This document shows, piece after piece, positions 56,859 to 64,000 of a stretch of 64,000 bases of DNA. Positions within the stretch are counted from its first letter, which is position 1, and the number at the start of each line of letters is the position of its first letter. This DNA is from Polytrichum commune (Eukaryota > Streptophyta > Polytrichopsida > Polytrichales > Polytrichaceae), in contig OX485804.1 in NCBI GenBank assembly GCA_950295325.1, forward strand, positions 5,456,001 through 5,520,000, read 5' to 3'. The translations under genes were made by a program, and so were the position numbers. The notes under the pieces are model-generated. The model was not told where the DNA came from, ran no database searches, and was given only the letters and a program-made list of their open reading frames with translations.

Positions 56859-59800
56859 ATGCTTCAAAATTCAATAAATGGTTTCATTTTTTATCAGCAA
56901 AGGTTGAATAGGTTGTGTGGACATTGTTGATCAGGAATGATTTTACTTGGTAAAATTTTGCATATACATTAAATAGGTATAGCACTTTGTAGCTTTGGAT
57001 AGTAAGTGACACTAAGTGCCATACATACTGTAGTTTGGGCCTATGCCGTCCTAGCCCATTGCATATGTGGTCCCCCACCCTCCAAATATTAAAAATTAAA
57101 ACTTCTTACTCTATTGGTCCTTTGCACCCATGCATGTGAATTACACTCTAAACTCTGTAATATCATGTTTGTGGCAACCAAAGTGCACGTGATATTAGGG
57201 AGTTTTGTAGTGTTAACATGGACGCGTGATGAAAAGAGAATTAGTGTAGCATGTGACATTATGGAATAACACAATGTGAACATTGCAATTATGACAATAT
57301 TTACAATGATGACAACATGATGCGTGCGAGTGTGTGGTTTGAATTCTTTGTGTTTATTTTATTGTCAAACCCCATGATATATGGGAGGGAAATGTGACAA
57401 AAAGGAGTGAGTTTTAAATTGAGAACATCCGTTCCCTGGGTTTTGGGATGTAAGAGAAGGGGTGGCATTGAGGATGTTGATATTACGGAGTTTAGAGTGT
57501 AATGTCCAAGGCCACATTTGAATTGGTCCCCACCTTTCCAAAACAGTGGACACTAGTGGAAAAGGGTGGGACAATGGCCTCACCATCACCACCATGTCCA
57601 CCAACGTTATCGACTAGTGGTGGCCCGCACCAGACACTTGCTCAATGACTAAATCATTCAACAAAAATATATTGGGATTCAAAAAGTGGATATTTTTAAT
57701 TTACAATATTGATTGTTAATGATACTCTAATTCTCTTCTTGAGAATAAAGCTCCTATGCAGAGAATTCTAAAAGCACACCAACCTCGCTATTTTCAATGT
57801 TACTTGTGTTAGGTTGAGCTAGTGACATTATAGCTTTATTCCTCCATGCCAAGGCAATCGCTTTATTATGGGGCCATCATTGTGTTGGATGGATGAGAGG
57901 TACGCTTGTATGCAATAATTTACTTAGGGCTTCTGATAACTTCACCAATATGTGCAATTAGATTGCATTTGTGATTAGATTGCCTCTTAACCCATGCAAA
58001 TAGCCTTCGGTTTAAATATGATCACAAAGTAATTATAACTTTGTTAATCAATCTGAATGGTTGCCACATTAACAAAAGCATGTATCTTGTTACTTGTTGT
58101 AACAAATACTCAAAATAATGTGGAGTGTCAATAAATTAATGTGGGACAACCTAATTGCACATTGGTGTTGAGCTTTGGAGGCATACATGAGGTGTGAGGA
58201 AATTATCTAGGGTTGCATGCGTTTCTAGAGTCGGTGACTTAGTGCAGTATGGGTCATCATCATTTACGTTATCAATTTAGGCATCAATTAAGCTATTGGC
58301 TCCTTACGCTTTATATATCAGCTCTCAAGTGAGTCCTTCTACACTAATTCAGGGCCTTTGATTCAATTTTTCATGTCCAATTCTTCAAATAAAAAGAATA
58401 TATAAGTTGTAATAGAATTTCATGTTTTTTCACCTTGGAGAATTTTGGTAGGGGCCCAATTCAAAGAGGCATGCGTCTAGCCATGGTAGCTTGTCATGTG
58501 TGTAGAGTCCAACTGCCATACCCTCTTCGGAAGCTACTTCTCTACGGATCATCATATTTGGAAGATTTGTATGATTCACAGTAGATGCTAGGCATTTTGG
58601 ACACCATCCAATGGCTTCCTCAAGTGAGTAGAAAGTTACTTTTTCAAAGGACTTTCCAACCTTCCTCGCACATCTTGCATGCATGGGAGGGGTAGGCTCC
58701 TTTCCATGGTTGGAACCGTCTTCTAGTTGTAGACAAAAAATATCACCCTTCCATGTATAGTATATTGTATGTTTGATAGGTGGTATGGCATACCTTTAGA
58801 GCAATGTGGTCCCAAAATGAGAAAATGACACACTAATGTACTTCATGGGCATGGTTTGAGATGGTGCACCAATTTTTTGACTAGCGTGATTGACAAATTT
58901 AGTGTGTCCTTCAAGGACCAAAAGGTTGGCCCTACCCATAAATTGGGGGAATTTGTGATACACAAGGTTGACATAGAGAACTTTGAAGGTGCATTCTTTT
59001 CCCCGAAACCCTAAACACGACGTAGGATTTTTAGTTGGATGCATCATATAGTTTCATAGATGCCTTCAAAGGCTTGTGGTCCCAAAATGAGATAACAACT
59101 CACTAAATGATGCTTTGTGTGCGTAGCTTCGGATGTTACATCAAATTTGTAGCTACACCTCTTGCATCTAATATTGTGGCATGTGCTATAATTTTAACAC
59201 CCTCATGATAATTTTGGTCAATGAATTTTCTCTTGACCTACGCAATTTTAATGCCCAAAGCAACATATGTTTAGAATTAGGAATACTAAATGAATACCTG
59301 AATTATTGTGGTTTGAAAGATATAGTATTCATATAAAATCATTTGAAAAAACCGATTTATCATTTTATAGTTGATTGTTGTTAGTTTATTGATTTATAAG
59401 CTACCCTAATTTCAACCCACACATAAAATATAATGGGCCACGGTATTTTTTTACCCATGCTTAACTTTTAGCCCACTATATTAGGTGTAAACATTGTAGT
59501 GTGTCAAATGAAATTGATGATGTGGACAATACTACAACCTAATCATGTTTGAGCACATCTTGTTTATGAGGTTATGATGTCATGGTTGTAAATGTACTTG
59601 TTATTAAGATTTTCATTTCTTTTTTGAGGGAAAAAAGGAAATACGTAATGTGGATACACTTGTGTGGCAACATCTAAGTTGTGAGATGGAGCGTTGGACC
59701 CATAGGTAAAGTTACAACAGGGCAAACATATATAGAAGATCATATACAGTTAGGTAGGGCTTAAGTTGAAGATAATCTTGCAACATCTTCATATTTCATG

Positions 59801-62800
59801 TACTCTATGGATGCTCATCCACCATCATCACAAATCATCAAAGCCATAACTCACCAAGAGTTGGTGTCTTGGGAGGTTATATAAGATGGGTAGAGGATGT
59901 GTCAAAAGATAACAAATATGTGGGTAGAGTATAAAGATCTAGTTGACTTCATGAACCAACCTTCAAATTTGGGAATAAGTTTATGTTGGTATCAGAAGTC
60001 AAGTATCTTAATGTAGATTTATGATTTGACTAACCACATCATGGTAAATTTGGAACAATAATTATGTTGGCTACAATGACATTCATGGTAGGAACCAATT
60101 ATAAGAATCAAATCCAATGAATAATAGAATATTCTATAAATTCATTAAGCAATAATGAAATACATATCCTTCTAGACAAATATTGGAGGCTTCTTTTTTG
60201 CAAGCCGTGTTCTTGTATAACTCTTCATTGGATGGCATTAGCTCTTCATTGGATATTTGTATTGTAAAGTATATTTTCATTGTTTCTAAGCTATTACTTT
60301 GTATGTAAAACTTTGTAAGAGCTTACTAACTTCTCATGGACGGAGTGGAGTCGCCTAAAACTCGGGACCCGCCACTAAGCTCTTTTAATGGGAGTAGACA
60401 ATGAGCTCCATTATGAGTTGTGGATGGAGCCCATCCTCCCATTCAAGGGCTTGCTTCGCCCAAGATCTAGTTAAGTGGGTGAGTGGTGTCATTATTTTCT
60501 CCTTTATTCTTTAGGCTTTTGGTCGCCAACCCCTTGGTCTCTTAGCTTATACCTTAGAGCCACTTTGGTCATGTAATGTTGGTTAATGGCACTACCTTTT
60601 CATTACAATGGAGTTTAAGAATTTTTGGGATTCAAATTCAAGTTCCAGAGTGGAGCACATTGGTGGTGCTTGAAGGTCCTTGCGGAGGTCCTCATTTGGG
60701 GCTTATAATATATATATATCTTCCCAAAGGCAATTCAATCTTGTTGGTTTCCCTTATGATGAGGTTTTTTATTCATGAAAGGGAGGAGTGGAATTTTGAT
60801 GGCGTGGAATTGAGAGTTGAATTTGAATAGTAGGAGGTTTTGATACCTACTAGTAGCATAATATTTTGGAACCACAATTGCACCTTTTGATGCAATTGAG
60901 TTTATGCAAAGGCCAACCTCCCTGCCTATTATATGAGTGGTTTTTTTTAAGCAATGATGTTCATTTTGAATGCATTCTCCTATTTATGAGGGTTGGTGCA
61001 ATCTTTTTAGGTGTGGAAATGTACTAGGTACTTCAAGTGTATGATGTTTCAACACTAATCATCTTATATGTGTACAAATTTGGGTGCACATCGATGTTTT
61101 AAAGGGTTGGTGGCTTAAGATGTTGCTAAGTGGTTGAAATGTATGATATGTGCATGTTGACCATCTCATATATTTACAAACTAATTGAACTTGAAAGCCT
61201 GCACAGGTTTAAGGGGCTAGTGCAATTTTTTTTTGTAGCCAATTTCGATGGGCTTGTTCAATCTCAATACGTAGCCAACTTCCCCCTTAGTTTGTGGTGA
61301 GTGTGGCCACATCTAGAGTGCAAATATAAATCCAGGCCAATTATGTGCTTACTGTTGTATATGTGGGGTCATTGTTCACCTTATCAAAGCATACATAAAG
61401 CCTTGAATATTTTCCATGTATAATTCGAAGTCGCCACCCAAATTGACACATAGGTTATGTGCAATTGCCAAACACTCCCTTCGATTCATCTAAATGTAGC
61501 CACCCTAAACTCCACAAAAATCTCAAACTCGCCACCTTGGTTGCTTCTGAATTCAACATGTAGCCAACCTAAAACTTGCTAAAATAATAAAGGTTGGTGA
61601 GAATTGCATCCTTGAACCAAGTGTTTAAAAAATAATATCGATTGAACCAGTAACACATAACTTTAATCACAATACATTACGACGAGGTGTTACATGTATA
61701 TGATGAAAAGAGGACTGGTCCAATCCCAAGCACTGCCCGGGGAGAATATTGGTCCAATTATGGGATAAGAAGTTGCTTAATTGAGAGATCAAATGACAAA
61801 AAACCAACTAGAAGGATGATGAAATTTTATTTTAAAGTCGAGGAAGCCAAAAGGTTAAACAAATGAAATCAAACAATTAAATATTGTGAATTTAAATATG
61901 AGTAAAAAAACAACAAGTTTAAGTGTTGTGTCATCGTTGTGAGGTTGGTGTGTGTGATGTTATTTCAACCAACTCAACTCAATTGTGGTCCCAATTGGTG
62001 TCCTCGATACCATGTCCCCGTCTCGACCAAGCACGGTCATGATTTTGATGATTTTGGGTCCATCCTTATTCCACATCGTAGCTCGTCTCGATGTTACATG
62101 ACCATCAACAATAATTCACGTTCCATATGCAATTCTTGCAACTTGAAATGGATGTTGTATGTTCAAACCACTCTTTAAGCTTTTATTCATTTATTTATTT
62201 TTAAAAAATAGGCTCAAATGGATAAAAAAACTTTGTTGGTAGCAATGTGTGTACACTAAGTTTTTTTTGGGTGTTTCTTCTTGTGTTGTGCATCATGTGC
62301 TTGGTATCTTAAGTTGGGGTGTAGATTGCTTAGTTGTCAAGATATTTTGGGATATTTGTGATTGGAAATTCAAAGCATAACCCTCATATCAAAAAACAAA
62401 ACCAAACAGTGAACTATTCCAATCATAATATATTATGATATTACATAATAAATAAAAGGGTAAAGGTTCCTCAAGTTCCCCATAATCCTCACCAAGGTGA
62501 AACAATCTCATCTATTCGTCCAAAAGCTTGGAGATTCCACAAACACCTTAAACCTCTAAGATGTCCTTGGAATTTGAAAGCCACATCCACATTGGGCTCC
62601 TTTCCAAATGGCCACCACCAACATACTTAACTTATTCAATGCCAATATGCTACATGCAACATAACGTTACTAAGTACCTACATGAAGGTCTCTTTCTAAA
62701 AAAACAAAAGAGGTTGCGATTAAAAAGCTATGATAATCTACAACCGCTTGTCGAAAAGTTCATAATACACAGCTTGCGTGCTCCCCATAAACGGAGAATC

Positions 62801-64000
62801 GCGGAGTTCAAGGAGATTTACTGTTCATGGGTCCATTCACGATTGAGGTACTACTTTTGGGACAAAGGACTTAAGGACTTCGCAATATTTGGGTACGTTT
62901 AGGGTATTTTTATTAATTACCAAAAAATTGGGGAGAACCAACGGCCGGGATCTTCTCGGATAAGCATTAGCGGGAAGGTGACGGGATTTCCAGAGCAGCA
63001 TGAATCCAAAATAAAAATTGACAATATGGCGACATCAATGGCATTTTTTGTTATTTAGGTGTGCATTGGTGGTCAATTATTTCATGTTTTGCATCTTGGT
63101 ACCTTGGCATAAGTGTCATGTGTCCATTCATATAAATTTTTTTGTCCAATTCTTATACTAGACATTCCTTTTACGTGTGGCCGTGTACATATGTATTTTT
63201 GGCCATGTTTGGTGCCACATGTAAAGTTGGGCAATTGGTATTGAATACATTTTTGGTTCTATTGGTACACACTTGAACGATGATTGTGAGGAAAAAATTT
63301 GGGATCGTTTCGACTAATTCTTGTTGTTCTTTTCATTCCTTGATCCTAAGGTGAACAATTAAGACAACACTCCTAAATGTCCTTTAAGGAATCAAAATGA
63401 ATCTTAGATGACCCTATTCCTTCTAAATTAACTTTATCGGTGTACTCAATATGGAGTATGAATGATAGGTATGATCCAAAATATGCTTCACAATACAAAT
63501 CCAAGCATACCAGGCATGTGAAGTTATCCAAAAAAGTCTTTTTTTCCGTTAGACACCCAAAAGTAGTACCCCAACCGTGAATGCCCCCTCATGTGATACA
63601 CAGTTCCATGGAACATAACCAAGGAGCTATGTAATGTTATGATAGTTCATATGAGTTAAAGTATTTCATAATTAGATGGCTATTTTGGTACCGAAGTGAT
63701 CAAATTTGCTTAAGTCTCCTCATATGTGAGAGCTTCATGAGATGTAGAGGACCACCATGCATGCAATTTCATGATGAAATTTTGATACAATGTATCAGAA
63801 GGTACATATTCGGGGCCTAGGGTGGGGATGGGGGTAAGCTAAAACTTACATATTTTTAGCAAGATCCAAGGACACTTAAGCCACGGACAAAATTATCCCC
63901 GTGGTCTATAGTGGTTATAACACGATATTCATTAAAATGAGAGTTTTCCAGTGAATTGAGAGTACATAAAGAAAACTAATAATCCAAGAATGAAATGAAA
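56859..64000. other. AT-rich gene-poor tail of the window
   Basis: No gene is recognised in about 7 kb. A block at about 58905-59000 (AAGGACCAAAAGG, then ACACAAGGTTGACATAGAG, then TTGAAGGTGCAT) resembles 56345-56455, so it is another dispersed repeat. Around 61260-61580 the phrase GTAGCCAAC or GTAGCCACC recurs four times. Short frames at 60576-60830 and 62561-62902 have no known motifs. The rest shows nothing I can define. Confidence 0.5.

Overview
This window is nuclear DNA from a land plant. The genes have GT-AG introns of roughly 100-800 bp, one protein carries a chloroplast transit peptide, and the gene set (cytosolic HSP70 ending in EEVD, non-phosphorylating NADP-GAPDH, an ankyrin-RCC1 protein, phenylalanine ammonia-lyase relics) is plant-like. 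A bryophyte or another non-flowering plant is my best guess. It rests on the presence of a GH71/GH99-like gene and a CHK-type kinase-like gene, which I do not know as standard flowering-plant genes. No species-level claim is made.

Layout. 1-3.2 kb: repeats and a GGCCC-dense island. 3.25-4.6 kb: intronless GH71/GH99-like gene. 5.2-6.75 kb: 5'-truncated PAL pseudogene (minus) split by a 506-bp MITE. 6.8-9.2 kb: two degenerate minisatellites. 9.2-11.7 kb: decayed PIF/Harbinger element with convergent transposase and Myb-like ORFs. 12.4-14.4 kb: GC-rich stretch with splice-flanked exon candidates and a broken secreted-protein ORF. 14.7-15.8 kb: dispersed repeat split by a Tourist-like MITE. 16.6-19.1 kb: two-exon HSP70 (minus). 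19.5-26.1 kb: gene-free, with TIR elements, hairpins, a large inverted repeat and a second Tourist-like MITE. 27.0-28.1 kb: chloroplast membrane protein (minus), with its 3' flank in three tandem copies and its promoter block duplicated upstream. 29.3 kb: tRNA-Glu. 29.6-30.1 kb: 55-bp tandem repeat and the second copy of a structured repeat. 31.3-32.4 kb: CHK/ecdysteroid-kinase-like gene (minus). 38.5-44.7 kb: ten-exon ankyrin-RCC1 gene (plus). 46.1-52.5 kb: ten-exon GAPN gene (plus). 52.5-64 kb: gene-poor, AT-rich, with repeat relics.

The genes do not form a functional cluster. They are independent plant genes (chaperone, carbon metabolism, plastid membrane, chromatin/signalling-like scaffold) separated by decaying transposons. 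The most informative signals are structural. They include a MITE with an 8-bp target duplication inside a PAL relic, a Tourist MITE pair with exact TTA duplications, and a MITE family repeatedly inserted in GAPN introns. Others are an exon-2 fossil in GAPN intron 2, a one-base reading-frame problem at the HSP70 splice junction, and a two-copy repeat whose hairpin is kept by paired changes.
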